Positions 1 to 12,210 of a DNA stretch of 64,000 bases are shown here, one piece after another. Location of the stretch: the NCBI GenBank assembly GCA_015657535.1, contig JADHZB010001582.1, positions 9,660 to 73,659 of the forward strand, read 5' to 3'. Position 1 is the first letter of the stretch. Each line of letters begins with the position of its first letter. Origin of the DNA: Nephromyces sp. MM_2019. Taxonomy: Eukaryota > Apicomplexa > Aconoidasida > Nephromycida. The position numbers were made by a program, and so were the translations under genes. The notes beneath the pieces are model-generated. The model was given only the letters and a program-made list of their open reading frames with translations, searched no databases and had not been told where the DNA came from.

Positions 1-475
1 TATACGCACATACACCCACACACACCCACACAAACAATACATATACGCACATACACCCACACACACAATACGTATACGCACATACACCCACACACACCCA
101 CACACACACACAATACATATACGCACATACACCCACACACACCCACACACACACACCCACACACACAATACGTATACGCACATACACCCACACACACCCA
201 CACACACACACCCACACACACAATACATATACGCACATACACCCACACACACCCACACACACACACCCACACACACAATACATATACGCACACACACCCA
301 CACACACAATACATATACGCACATACATCCACACACACCCACATACACACACCCACACACACAATACATATACGCACATACACCCACACACACCCACACA
401 CACACACCCACACACACAATACATATACGCACATACACCCACACACACCCACATACACCCCAAAGCATACACTCA
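1..475. repeat. CA-rich satellite in a POLD1 intron
   Basis: About ten head-to-tail copies of a CA-rich unit. Each copy opens with TATACGCACATACACCC and continues with CACACACCC blocks ending in ACAATACATA. Copy starts lie near 1, 42, 73, 118, 173, 228, 282, 311, 368 and 423, so unit length varies from about 29 to 57 bp through gain or loss of CACACACCC blocks. It is not a telomere repeat. It lies downstream of the last visible POLD1 donor (611/610 on the minus strand), so it is most simply intronic. The array begins at the window edge and probably extends further. Confidence 0.9.
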
Positions 476-611
476 CACAAGCTCACACACACTCACACAA
501 GAAGCTAATTACAACCAAATTTTAAGCTTTTCGCTCGAATAACTTCACCCTATTGACTCGGCAAACTAAACCCTGCCTTCGAAACACACAATCAACACAC
601 CACCCACTCAC

Positions 612-3600
612 CAAAGGAGATTATCCTTAGAGGAGCTATTGCTTGATATATACCATACGGTTGATGAGGTATAAGATCGCTATAATGAATGTCGAACTCG
701 AACTGGCAAGTGCTAGTATACTGATTAGCAGGCCTGGCATAGTATGTGCCTTCAGAGGCTATAAAAAGTGGGAAAGGAAAGCAAGCAAAAGCGAATAGCA
801 CACACTCTCCATAGGTTTAAAACGTGCAAGGAGACACATACAGGTGCACACACAGACACAGATAAGCACACAGATATATATGTAACGCATACAAAGATTA
901 GCATATACACAAAACCCACAACATACAGCACACACACAACACGCAGCACATGCACACAAAACAAACCAGTAATCCAAGAACATCCAGTCGTCTTAGTATC
1001 CACCATATACCTCAGGCTGAAGGGTATGTTAGCTTCGTAGACGTTCTTCACTACGAAGCCATCATCACTCAATACTAGGCCATCTTCAAGCACCCCACGG
1101 CAAGTAGCGACTAGCCTAGGAATAGCTGTAGTTATCTTGAAGAATTTTGCCTGCTTTTCTCCCTTGTAATACATCAAAGACTGAGCAAGAATACAGGCAC
1201 ACACACACATGTCGAAGCAAGAGATGCAACATGATTGGTAGGAAGAGAGGAAAATCCAGTGGTGTACATACACACAGGAAGATTCTTCAAAATGGCAGTT
1301 GAAAATCTTTACAAATGCTTGTGTGTGTATGCTTTGTTTATGTGATCGCAGCAGAAACTTTAAATGCTTCAAAAAAACTCGTCTTCACTCCTAAAGCCTA
1401 TAAACCTTTCTACACGCAGAAAACTCCACACACACAACAATCGGCGTTAAAAGCTCCACCATGGATTATCTATAGCAAACACTGTAAAGCGTCCAGCGTC
1501 TCTCTTAGCGAGATATCATGCACTCCAAAGAAAAGCTTTAGCACACACACACTATTTGCTACTTATAAAAATCCTAAATGGAATGTATATACACAGACAT
1601 ACACGCACACACACACGTACATACACAAGCACACATGAAAGACCTTATTTCGGCCATTACTATTAGTATTTTTCGCACCTTTCTCTCAACTTGCTCTACA
1701 TTAAGGATGAGCTTCTCCATGTTCTTCGTAGCACCAGAGGCTGAACTAATTGATGCCTAGAAGAAGATAAAAAAAGGCAGCTTTTATACAGTATTTCAGC
1801 CAAACATTAGGCTTTTGAAGAGTGTAGATATCTCGTTAATCCATCAAAATCTGTGAAAGAATATCGATGCATATACACCTAGAGAAAGTAGGAAGGTACA
1901 TACACAACATAGGAGTGAAAGATAGGCTTAGCAAGAAACTTCAAAATCGTTTTTTTTTTAGTATGCGTGTGTTGACTGTCTTTATCATGATTGTGTAATT
2001 CTTTTAGGTGCTTTGAGCGTGTGTGGAGTGTGCTTGTGTTGCTTGTATGCATTTAGCTTATTTGACTATGTTCCTGTTGATTGTATCTTGCCTATCGCGT
2101 GATTTTGCGTTCATTATGTGAAGATTGTGTGTTGCTTGTGTGCGGCTTATGTGTGGTGAATGCACGTAGATTATGCGTGTTAATCGTGTGTGCTGATAGC
2201 ACGTATTATTTCTCTTTGCTGATTGCATGTGGATGGTGTGTTCACACAAGATCTACGCAGAATATGGGTACATTGTGGACATCCTGTGTATTCCGCCCGT
2301 CTGTGTGCGCGTGTGCGACTACAAATAAAATGTAGCGATTTTTCTTCATTGCTGCAATAGATGAAGACACAAAAAGCAGCTGCGTGCCACGTTCAGCTTC
2401 ACAGCTGCTTTTCTGGTGTGTTTTTTCTCATCTTCAAGATGTTTCAGTAACTTCATGTAAAACAACTTTTAAGATGGACGAAAAATGTAAACACCAAAAT
2501 TCTGCTACTGAAGAAGGCTCGCTTTAGCTATATAGATGGAAGAGGGGAGGTGATTTTATGTTAAGCCTTACGAACGCTGGGCGAAACGCTAAAAAATTCA
2601 TACAAAATGATGAAATTTGACGAATTTTCCGCAGAAAGTTACGTATATGAAGGAGGGAATATCTAGTAGTTAATTTATTCATCATAAAGTTAGAGAAAAT
2701 GTGTGTGAGCTCATCAACACCAAGTAAAGCTAGTGTGTGAAGACATTAAAACCTAGGCTAGCTAACTTTTTCGCTGGTAGCAGAGTTAAAACTGGTGTTT
2801 GAAGACGTTAAAAGCTAGGTTTCTTCAGTTATGCTTCTCTAGTTTCTATCTAATACTACGGATAAAACTGTGTACGTGGATTCATACCATAAAATCACTC
2901 TTTTCTAAGCTACACCGTATGTTTCCAAAGTCAATGAATCACAGCCACACACCATAACCCTTACGGTTAAAGTAGCAATGCATGTATACTCGTAAAGGCA
3001 AAAACTGTGTGCGTTCTCAGTGTAGCTAATGGGATTAAACAGTGTGTTTTCAGTGTATCTAACTGTGCTATATCTCAAAATTCACACTAAAACCTCACAA
3101 ACCTCTTCTTTATCCCTGAGTGCGCAAAAATGCACACTTTCTCAAAAACATCAATACATCAAAACGCACACCAACCTCCAGCTTTTTTTGTAAGCTTTCC
3201 GTACAATTTCTCCAAGCCGGGCTATCACAGTAGAAGTAGGGGAAGAATCCATGCACATGAGCCATAACAGAGTGCCCTCCTTGCGTGCAGCCAAATAGTC
3301 TGATAACTGGAACTTCTTGATTCTTAAACGCACATTTTTTGATTATTTTTGGAGAAGAGGATGGAATCTCCATCGTATAGTCGATATCTACCAAAAAAAA
3401 AGCTGCAGAGAAAGCAAAATAGCCAGCAAAAACTCGTTTTATAGGATTGTCGTATCATCTATTCAATTTATCACACACAGGTAAAAAATGAAAAGATTTG
3501 CACACAAAACAGAATGAATAAGCACAGATGAGCACCGAAATACGCAACACACAGATAAGCACAGACAAGTACAGGCAAGCAGTTAGACACCGGTAAGCAG

Positions 3601-4859
3601 ACTAGCACTCATAGATTAGCACCCACACACAAACAAATAAGAAACCACAAACTGTGTGAGCAGCTACACCCATACAGTTAAGCAACAACACACACAGATA
3701 AGCACCCACACACAATGCACACGCTCACCAAGCACTGATTCAGATCAAAAGAACTCAATCAATGTGAGATGCAGCTGCAAAAAGCCCCCCCTCATTTAGC
3801 ACGCAAAGAAGTAAAAAAGTAAGAAAAGCTTCGTCTTTGTATCATTTGGCGAATGCATTTTCACAATGAGATTTATTACGGAAATCACTCAATATGAACC
3901 AGTAAAAGAGTTGCTAAGTAAGGGCTTTACTCCAGCCAGTTAAAGCCTAAGTAAAGCCTGTATTCCACCTTCTTAAACCTTACGTAAGCGAACTATATTC
4001 CACCCCTTTATCGCATAATTATAAGCTCTCATCCTACTTACTCAATGGACCGGTGTTGTCCTGATCTGAAGAAGCAAAGCATCCGAAAAATAACGAAATA
4101 AACTACATGCACGCACTCAAATATAAATTAATGCAATATATATACACAAGTATAAATTTCAAATCTTCAAGCCGGAAAGCGGGAAAAACCCATCTACCAT
4201 CAGCCAGTCAACTCCCATTCACACACACCAGAAAAGCTCCCATACGGTTAGCTGGGGTGGCTCAAAGGCTCACAGAATTGAACTTTCATACAATAAATTC
4301 ATACACTAGAATGGAAAAAACTAGACAGACAACTTCACAGAAAGCTACTTAACTGCCAAAACAAAGTGTTTACGCAAAATCTATCCAAAAAGAACGAAAT
4401 AATAACATACAAGAGGTAAAAACAAACTATAAACGCGCACACAAACAGTAAACACACAGCATGCAGAAGGAATATAGCCATTATACGTACACACAACAAA
4501 CGTACACAAAGCAAATACATACACAATGCATATAAACGCACAAAGCAAATACATCCACAACAAAGACACAGCAAATACAGACACGCGCAATAAACGCATA
4601 CACACACAACAAACAGACGCAACGTTGCCTTTTTCCAATTTCTTTCCATACCTTTCCATATATGGGGTCGTCTCCATCTTTGAAAACTCTCCTGTGCACA
4701 CTGCCGATAATCTTTAAAGCATCGCCTCTTTCCGGTGAGAAAATATTCTGCTTCTGATAATTCAAGACCCCCTTTAAAATGAAGCTTGTCCAGTGACTCA
4801 GAGTCATAGGAAAGCTCATTATCGGGTGATTCCGCCGCCGGTAGTTGGTTCCGCTTCAT
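612..4859 (-). CDS. POLD1: DNA polymerase delta catalytic subunit, N-terminal exons (partial)
   Basis: B-family replicative DNA polymerase; the nuclear lagging-strand and repair enzyme. Exons on the minus strand: 4652-4859 (M1-K69), 3176-3402, probable 2391-2450, 967-1180, 612-758. Phases agree at every junction. Diagnostic stretches are VPVIRLFGCTQGGHSVMAHV followed by HGFFPYFY, KITTAIPRLVA, YEANIPFSLRYMVDT, and IAPLRIISF, which precedes exonuclease motif I. The last exon ends in phase 1 (TTT G|GTGAGT), so the Asp of the DxE exonuclease motif would be split across the next exon, outside the window. Exon 3 is the weak point: the protein needs about 20-28 residues there, and AAVKLN resembles the human AVLAVELC segment, but the donor AAC|GTGGCA is poor. 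All exonuclease and polymerase active-site motifs are missing because of the window edge. Start chosen as the first in-frame ATG. Introns are TG-dense. POLZ or POLA are less likely given the IAPLRIISF spacing. Confidence 0.88.
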
Positions 4860-7800
4860 TGAGAAAGACGATGATGTTGATGAAATGAAAGCGGCGGCGT
4901 TTGTGATGCTTCCCCCCCACCAAAGGAAGCAATCCCCAGCGAAAGATTCAGAAGTTGAAGTATTCCTCCTTCGTCAAATTAGAGTATTAATTCCCACTCA
5001 AAAGAAGAAGGCGAAGAAGGCTTGTACCCGGAACAACGGGCATACAACGAACAGGTTGGTAGCGGTTTTTGGTCGGAATATGACACATATAAATTAGGCA
5101 GAAGACACACTAGAAAAGGAAGGCTTTTGGCTCTGAATAAAACACTCGGAATGAGGCAGAAGACACACTAGAAAAGTAACGCTTTTTTTTGGAATAAAAC
5201 ACACTGAATAGCGTGAAGACACACTATCATAGGCAGGCTTTTTGCCCGGTATTTCCAACCAGCAAGGTTAGCATAAAAAACTCCAGAGTTGATTAGATGC
5301 GGTATACAGTTCAGAATGATGGAAGCGGGTTCTGCGGGAGCTGCGTGAATGCTTGTTAGTTGGATTGCTTCTATAGGTATGTATACGTGTGAGAGCGGCC
5401 CTTTTTTTGGGAGCTTTTAAGACATGAGGATCTGAGGCTGGTGCTTTCTCAGTTTAGCAAGTTGCGCACCATCACCACTTGAGTACCTTGAAAGCGATTT
5501 AAGGTCAGTAATAATGAAAAGTAAAGCCAGCTTCTCGGCATTATTAAAACTTTTTCTCTACTCCATCGTTCCAGAATCGCTTATAGTCTTTATACAGTAA
5601 TGCTAACATAGTAACTTAGAAGATGAGTTATGCAAATGGCAGGGAAGCCTTAAACAACTAAGCATACTTTGGAGCTCATAACTTGGGGAATAAAGCTCTA
5701 TGGAGTCGGCAGGGAAATGCGAAAGAGGAATTTCCTAAAAGCTTCTGCCTTTACAGCAAATTCACAATTCGAGAATTTCTAATATTCATCAGTGGAAAAC
5801 CGCTGCTTTAGTTGTCCATGAATGCAATATAACTTTGCTACCGAAGCTGGGATTGCTCATATTCAAGACACCGTTAAGATGCAGGGTACAAGACACCCAT
5901 TTGGGATTGTGGGGCATTCTATAGTATAATATCAAACTAAAGACCACGAGCCTATGTGCGAGATGGCACTAATTTTAATGCAGCATTTTCCCATCTTTTC
6001 ATTGGGTACAATGCCATATAAATCTGCTTCTATCTTAATACACCTAATGACATTTTTCGTGCCATTTTAAAATGCCAGCACCTCTCAAAAGGGCAAAAAC
6101 TCGCAGTCCAGCAAAGAAACGCTGCAGTTACAAGATGCCAAAATTAAGCAATAAATCGTTTGTGTAAGAGTGCATAGAGATTTTATTTCAGGGAAAACTC
6201 TCGGGGAGGAAAATTGTCAGTAAAGGGAAGAGGAAACTCAAGTTCTGGGGTTTCCTATTGGTTTTTCTACGTACATAAACCTAGTACTAAGCTCAAAAAC
6301 TTATCCGTCGCTACCCGCGATGGTGAATCAATTGAGGGGTAATTGAACTTTTGGGAAGGAAATACATTTTTTGGGGCAGAAAATTATACTTTTGGGCTCC
6401 TAAGCAAATAAATTTCGGATATTCTATTTACTGTGATTGACGAATTATGGTTGAGCTATACACAAAATATAAGGAACTAGGAATCATTACATTTGTCCCT
6501 TTTTCTCGCAAACTAATATATATAATTACCTCCTTTTAGATTTTGTATTACTCTCTAAAGTAGTGACAATGGAAATATCTATGATTTGACGCAGGGGTGG
6601 CATGTATTTTTTAGATTCTATGGAACCTTTCTCCGTGGAAACAATGGTTATACCAGATTTTGTGTGACTGCTACATGCTCAAGTAATAGGAAGCTTTCCT
6701 CCATGGTTATATCTTCTGTTACCAGTTCAACTATTTCAGCACTCCTTTATAATGAAATCAAATTATTCAAGTACACGCCTAGTGGTATTGACAATAAATG
6801 CAGTGTTGCCCTTTTTTCCACCTGTGGCATCTATTTCACGCACTGTTTTTCGTGCAAGCATTTGACGGCACAGATTGTGAGCAGACTGGCATTATCGTGC
6901 AACACTAATTTTTTCCTTATTTTTACGAAACTCACTCTAGCATTATTGTGCAACCTCTGGGTGCTTCCTTATTTCTCCAAAAATCCTGCGACTTAAGAAT
7001 TGAATTGTGTGCTCTCCGGTGTTAAGAAGCGTTGCATCTCCAATATATTGATGATTAGCCGCAATGTAATCTCTTGCATCAGACTACCGAGTAGTATCAG
7101 CGTGGCACAATGAATAAGTCACCGACAACACACATGGACTTTCAAGGCAAAATTATATCTGCCAAACGGTGTCCCCCTTTCATACAAATGCCTTCATAAA
7201 ACCAATTGGGGTTCCTAAATTTTATCTTTAAAGTGGAAATCCAATTATTCATCGTTCCAATGACTCTAGGAGTAGACGATTGCAAAATAATCCAGCTGCC
7301 TCACTCTTTATATATATGTATCCCAAAGGAAAATATTGTCAACCCATCGTGAGTTATTCCTAAAGACTTATATATAAAAAGGGGTACACGTACTTAACCG
7401 AATGGAAGTAAGCTGTCTATGTGCATTACAATTTTTTTACTTCAGCGTGAGTAGCCTCTAGGCTTGAGCTTGATCTCTAACCATCGGTAACGCCGCCAAA
7501 GTAGTGAGGAAATACCCACAAAATGCTAATAGCATGTGCAATCCAGGCTTAACTCAATTGAACTTACATGTGATTAGTCTTGTGTGATGCTACTTCTACA
7601 ATTATGTTATGGAACCCAAACCAATGCCTTATTTTAGGCTGAAATCGTCACAAAAATATCATCAAGCTTTTCGTTTAAGCTTTTAGCTTGCATATTTCCT
7701 TATGGTATACCACCCTTGCACTATAGCACTTCTTCCATACTCATAATATTGTAGCGATCCACATACGCAAAGTGCGCAGCTCTATCTTTCACTGGTACCC

Positions 7801-8719
7801 TTTCCCGGGATGGGTTGATAAGTTATTCACTACTCTACTGTGGCGTGTGGAAAACAGCAAAAAAGGCTGACCAAAACATATAAAGCCGCGAACAAACATT
7901 ACATGGAGAAAAATTCATATTAAAGAGGTAATTCACGAACCCTCGCAACTTCCTAACATCCTGTGACTCATCAGTTCATTAAAGAAAGTTTTGCAATAAG
8001 TGGAAACTCAAGCCTTTTCGGCTGCACCAAAGAAAACCGATTAATTATTAATATCAGATGCAGAATACAGTGTCAACCATTACTAGATATCATTGCTTGA
8101 TATATCAGATTTTTTTTAGTGTTTTTTTGCCTCCGATCATAAATAGTCTACCAGCACGCAATTGACACTCGTTTTGAGTACCATGCTACGATTAGCACTC
8201 TGCTGGTAATTGCATGAACTGTAACACTTCAAACTTAGCTCTAGGGTCAATGCGGCGTCACCAAAATCAATAGATTTGAAGTTGACAAAATAATAACCTC
8301 TTATGTATCGGTTCAGCGCGATACGTTTCAAGCGACCGAGCAAACACCTATATTACGTGCGATTTCTTCAGTTCACTTATGCTATACCTTCGGCGCTCAG
8401 TATTCCGTTGTACGTAATATTCCGATTAAGTATCGACGCAGCTCCGTGGCTTCCAATATTATCGCACTGCCATGTCAGCTTGCACGGTTTCACACGGCTT
8501 AAATGCTTGAATTCCACTAATTATGGCATTTTCATGGTGTGCTTTCCTTCCTACACCTACGACACACTCCGTGACTCTACTCATTCAGGATAGGGATCAA
8601 GAAACAATTACATCGAGGTACTCGCGCTTTTCTGGTACGTAAATATTGCAATATCCTACGTCATGCGTATTCAGCTGCTGTAGAAACCTTCACAGAAATA
8701 TTGAACTGTAGAGCGAAGC
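4860..8719. other. Unassigned intergenic region
   Basis: Upstream flank of POLD1. Apart from the tandem repeat at 5097-5250 I see no convincing exon. An open frame at 6586-6996 (plus) starts at TTG and reads as T-rich noncoding DNA (Phe/Leu/Ser/Cys-rich). A 68-codon minus-strand frame at 8137-8343 and a plus-strand frame at 8303-8593 overlap head to head, and neither has recognisable features. The POLD1 promoter should lie just to the right of 4859, but I cannot point to a core element. Confidence 0.5.
5097..5250. repeat. Three-copy tandem repeat, ~57 bp unit
   Basis: Copies start at 5097, 5155 and about 5211. The first two share GGCAGAAGACACACTAGAAA and then a GGCTTTT...GAATAAAACAC segment. 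The third is diverged and truncated (GTGAAGACACACTAT...GGCAGGCTTTTTG). It lies about 240 bp upstream of the POLD1 start codon, transcribed away from it. Confidence 0.8.
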
Positions 8720-8758
8720 TCAGTGCAATTGCCGCTGTATTGCACTAAGCTCCATACA

Positions 8759-9166
8759 ATGACTATGGTGTACTATTCGGCCTGCATCCTCAAGGCAATA
8801 TTGGGGTCCACATTCTCTTCTTCTGGCAGATTTGTGGTAAAGTCCTTCCGTGCCTCCACAGCCGGATTTTCTGCGATGAGCTACATTTATGAGGCTGCTT
8901 CGTTCGTTGGGTGTCACTATTTCGTTACAGAAGTTAGATCTGCGGAGAAAGTGAAGACTGGGATACTAGTTTTTCTACCGCTGCCTAGTGATTACGTTGC
9001 ATTGGCAGTGCCTGGGGGCTTATACCGTTGCCAAACTGTAGTACCCAGCGATCATGTCGAATTCCACGTTATAGCATATGAGCGCGCACCTATCAAGGAT
9101 CTAATATCGTTAAATTTCCCGCGTAGTTGGTACTTGTTTGGGTGTCATGCTCGTATACAAGACTGA
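8759..9166 (+). CDS. Hypothetical protein, 135 codons
   Basis: Open frame from ATG 8759 to TGA 9166; the frame is open from at least 8723. The surrounding GC content is visibly higher than in neighbouring intergenic DNA and the residue mix is balanced, for example VPGGLYRCQTVVPSDH. I recognise no domain, signal peptide or membrane segment. A 65-codon antisense frame (8720-8917) also exists. It could be a single-exon gene, one exon of a longer gene, or a chance ORF in a GC-richer patch. Confidence 0.3.
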   Translation: MTMVYYSACILKAILGSTFSSSGRFVVKSFRASTAGFSAMSYIYEAASFVGCHYFVTEVRSAEKVKTGILVFLPLPSDYVALAVPGGLYRCQTVVPSDHVEFHVIAYERAPIKDLISLNFPRSWYLFGCHARIQD

Positions 9167-12100
9167 GAAAGCGGATATATTTACTAGCCTAAGAAATATA
9201 AGCAGTGGGACGCTATAAAAGTGGTTAACAACATTAACACGAAATACGTTTGACTGGGTTCCCTCCGTGTAGTAGAAATTTCATCGGTTAAAACATTTTT
9301 CTTCATTGTAGGGTTATGGAAGGAGGTTAAGGATATGCTGCGGGGTATCTGTTAGCAAAGAGCCACATATATACTTCACTTGGCATATGAAGACTTTTAT
9401 GATTCCTCGCTTCTCGAGACGCAGGCTAGTTCGTCATTTTCCCTTGGCAATGTGCCGTGATTCGAGTATCTCCCAAAAGCAAACACTTTCAGTACCAATT
9501 AACATCTCGCCAATGCCAGCTTGACGACTGAAATAGAATTATGTGGAAGCGAGCACTAGCTACCTCATTCGTAAGGGAGGAAGGCGGTAAGTTTCCGTGC
9601 CATTACAACTTTCTATGTCTGAGGCGGCTGAATAGCTTTTAGCACCACGGTTACGGGGTCCCAACGTATCTTGACCATGCGTGTCGCTATAGTGAAATCG
9701 GGGGGCTAAGGTAGAAAAGAGTGCCTAATCCATTTTTTTTGTGAATTCTTGTAGATGGAGGTTGAGGAACATCTCTACAGTTGGAATTAATGATTGCTCT
9801 GTTTTGTAATGCGCATAAAATCAGGCCCAAGTTGTATTTATTTATAACCACTTCAGTGAAAAGTCGACCTCCGCTTAGTAGCGTAGGGATCACGGTTATA
9901 AGAACAGTTGCGATTTGTTTGTAACTCGAGTGGTCTGCTTCATCAATGGGATGAAGCTGCTGGATGGCACGTAATGTCTGTATACAGACAGTAACATTTT
10001 TACCTGCTGATATAGCTGCAATAATCTCTGCTGGAGACAGCGCTCACTAAATTTCCAATAGAAAAACACTCCTCAGGCTGCTGCTTCACAATGTGTATAC
10101 TCTTTTTGAGATATATTAGGCCTTTAGACTTTGTTTAAATTAGCTATAGCACCCACCCTTGAGCAAGCGACTTTTCAATCTTACAAGGGATTTTTGCGAT
10201 GCGGGTACGTGTACTTCCAGCGAAATAAACGTAGGGACTACCCGTGAATGCGAAAGTTTTCTGGTTATCGGCAGCTTGTTGCTAAAACCTGAAAACTTTC
10301 GCATTCAGCGGTAACCCCTACGTAGCACATGAAGATACTTCGTCAACATTTTGCCGGTGATAATTTCAATAGAAAAAAATGGCGCTGCAACGTGAATAGC
10401 CAGTTTAATGATGCAGTAACTGCATAGCTTACTTGATTTAACTTAGGGACTGGGAAACTATATTGTGATTAGAGATGCACTTCTGAACACCTATTTCTCA
10501 AAGATCTTCAAAAGGGCTTTTTTATCTAATTCAGTAGATTCATCTTCCCCTAGCATCGGTGCTTCACGCTCCATTTTTTTATCTCTAACGTAGAAGGATA
10601 TAATAAGGAAGGAAAAGGGCAATCTTAGGCTTAATCAACTGATGTGATAAGTTGTCGAACTAAATCTTTCTTGGAATGAACGAATTGTTATGTTTAATCG
10701 CCTTGCATTTTATTTAATTTTCTATGTGCCACTTTCCTAATACCATAAGCTTCTTTATAAGCAGTTCCAACAAGGCTATGCCAATCGCTCCAAAGCTCAA
10801 GAATGGCAATTTTTGGGCTACAACACACGGAGCATGTGGACCAACATATTCAGAGCATCATATTTCTTGCTTAAGACAAGCCGTACACGGGATATACCAA
10901 ATTTTGCACTCCGCTCAAAGAAATGGTCTATGCTTTATTTTTGATGGCCGTAATAGCCTAGGGAAAAAATCTATGGCTGTGATGCTTATAATATTCAATC
11001 ACGGCAGCTTTCTTAAAGAAAAATTCCACCAAAATTTATTTTGACCTTGGCTAAGCGTGCATAACACTGCTATTAAAGAATATGAGTTGCTGAGTATTTG
11101 AAGCAGCAAAATACATATTAGGCAGTGCTGGCAGAATACGTAAAAAAAACAGCCAAAGAAGAGGAAGCGCCTTCGTCACTACATGAACCTCTAGCGGCAT
11201 GGATAACAGCAGGGAATCAAAAGCAAATAAAAAAAACGAAGATATCGATAATCATGGCGGTAAAAACAATCAAAGAAAATTGCACAATTGTGTTCCAGCT
11301 GTGCACTGTAGAGTAACGCTGCCAGCGGGAGTGGAATGTACTTGATCATAAATGTTTGAAAAAATAACCAGCGGATGATCATCTAGTGACTTAGGCACCG
11401 CACTCTCTTGATAGTGTCTGCCATACTCCTCCCTTTACGGAATAGTACCCTGCAAAAATAAAAATACTTGAAAACATGTCTTGAGCTTCAGTGAATTCGT
11501 AGAACGGCATATATATGACGGCTGCTACATCTGTGAAATTGAGCAAAGGAATAAGATAGGACAATATAGTGATATTGTATTCATCGTTATCCAGCAGCGC
11601 AAGCTTCATGCACTAGGATTGCATTTTTAAGCTCTTTTTTCGAGAAAAATGACCAGAAAATGGCTCGAGGCACAAAAACTCCTTTAGGAGCTAAAGCTTA
11701 AAAATTTTGGGCGTAAGTAGAAAAATTACCTCGGATTATGTTATTTCGTACTTTATACTGGCATGCTCGTGTGTATTATGGCTACGTGAGATTATTCCAG
11801 AAAGATTCATTACCTGAACTAAAGTACATCTTCCTGAAAACCGGTATCTTGGATCCTTGTTACAGATTCCATAATAAAATTTTTCATTGCTTCTTGCATT
11901 TCTGAAGCTACTGAGTATAGCTTATATTCTTCCTGTTTATAATTTCGATAAAAATTTATCATAAGTATTTTCCTTTCCTTTGAAGTAACCTAGCTTTACC
12001 TGGTATATCAGTCGCTAGAATCTGGGTAAAATAATCTACGCAAACACCAACCATGCAAAATCCACTGTTCTTTTAAAAACACGATAACTATCCGGCCATA

Positions 12101-12200
12101 CCTTCACCCTTCGAGATTTAATTGCTTCAAAGATCCCATGTTTAATACTGCATTTTAATACGAGTTACCATGTGCACTTTATCTTTCCTGCTTCATATAG
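9167..12200. other. Unassigned region with doubtful exons
   Basis: Holds the hairpin at 10230-10322. Two plus-strand segments look partly protein-like. The first is the frame ending with TGA at 11044, which includes HGACGPTYSEHHISCLRQ and has an ATG at 10777-10779. The second is 11122-11256, containing EYVKKTAKEEEAPSSLHEPL, preceded by TATTAG and followed by a possible donor GCG|GTAAAA. Their phases do not join cleanly to the acceptor at 12200, so I could not attach them to the downstream gene. Nothing else in this stretch is supported. Confidence 0.3.
10230..10322. repeat. Inverted repeat / hairpin with 32-nt arms
   Basis: The left arm 10230-10261 and right arm 10291-10322 are near-perfect reverse complements. 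The inner 17 nt (TGAATGCGAAAGTTTTC against GAAAACTTTCGCATTCA) pair without mismatch. The outer part (CGTAGGGACTACCCG against CGGTAACCCCTACG) pairs with small differences. The loop is 29 nt. It could be a fold-back or MITE-like remnant, a structured RNA or a cruciform-forming site. No flanking target duplication is obvious. Confidence 0.85.
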
Positions 12201-12210
12201 GAAAAGGGTA

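Noticed and set aside
1..475. Telomeric repeat
   Set aside because: Units are CA-rich, 29-57 bp long, and lack any TTTAGGG- or TTAGGG-like core; POLD1 exons adjoin them.
6586..6996. 136-codon plus-strand frame
   Set aside because: No ATG at its start, Phe/Ser/Cys/Leu-rich, no domain; typical of T-rich noncoding DNA.
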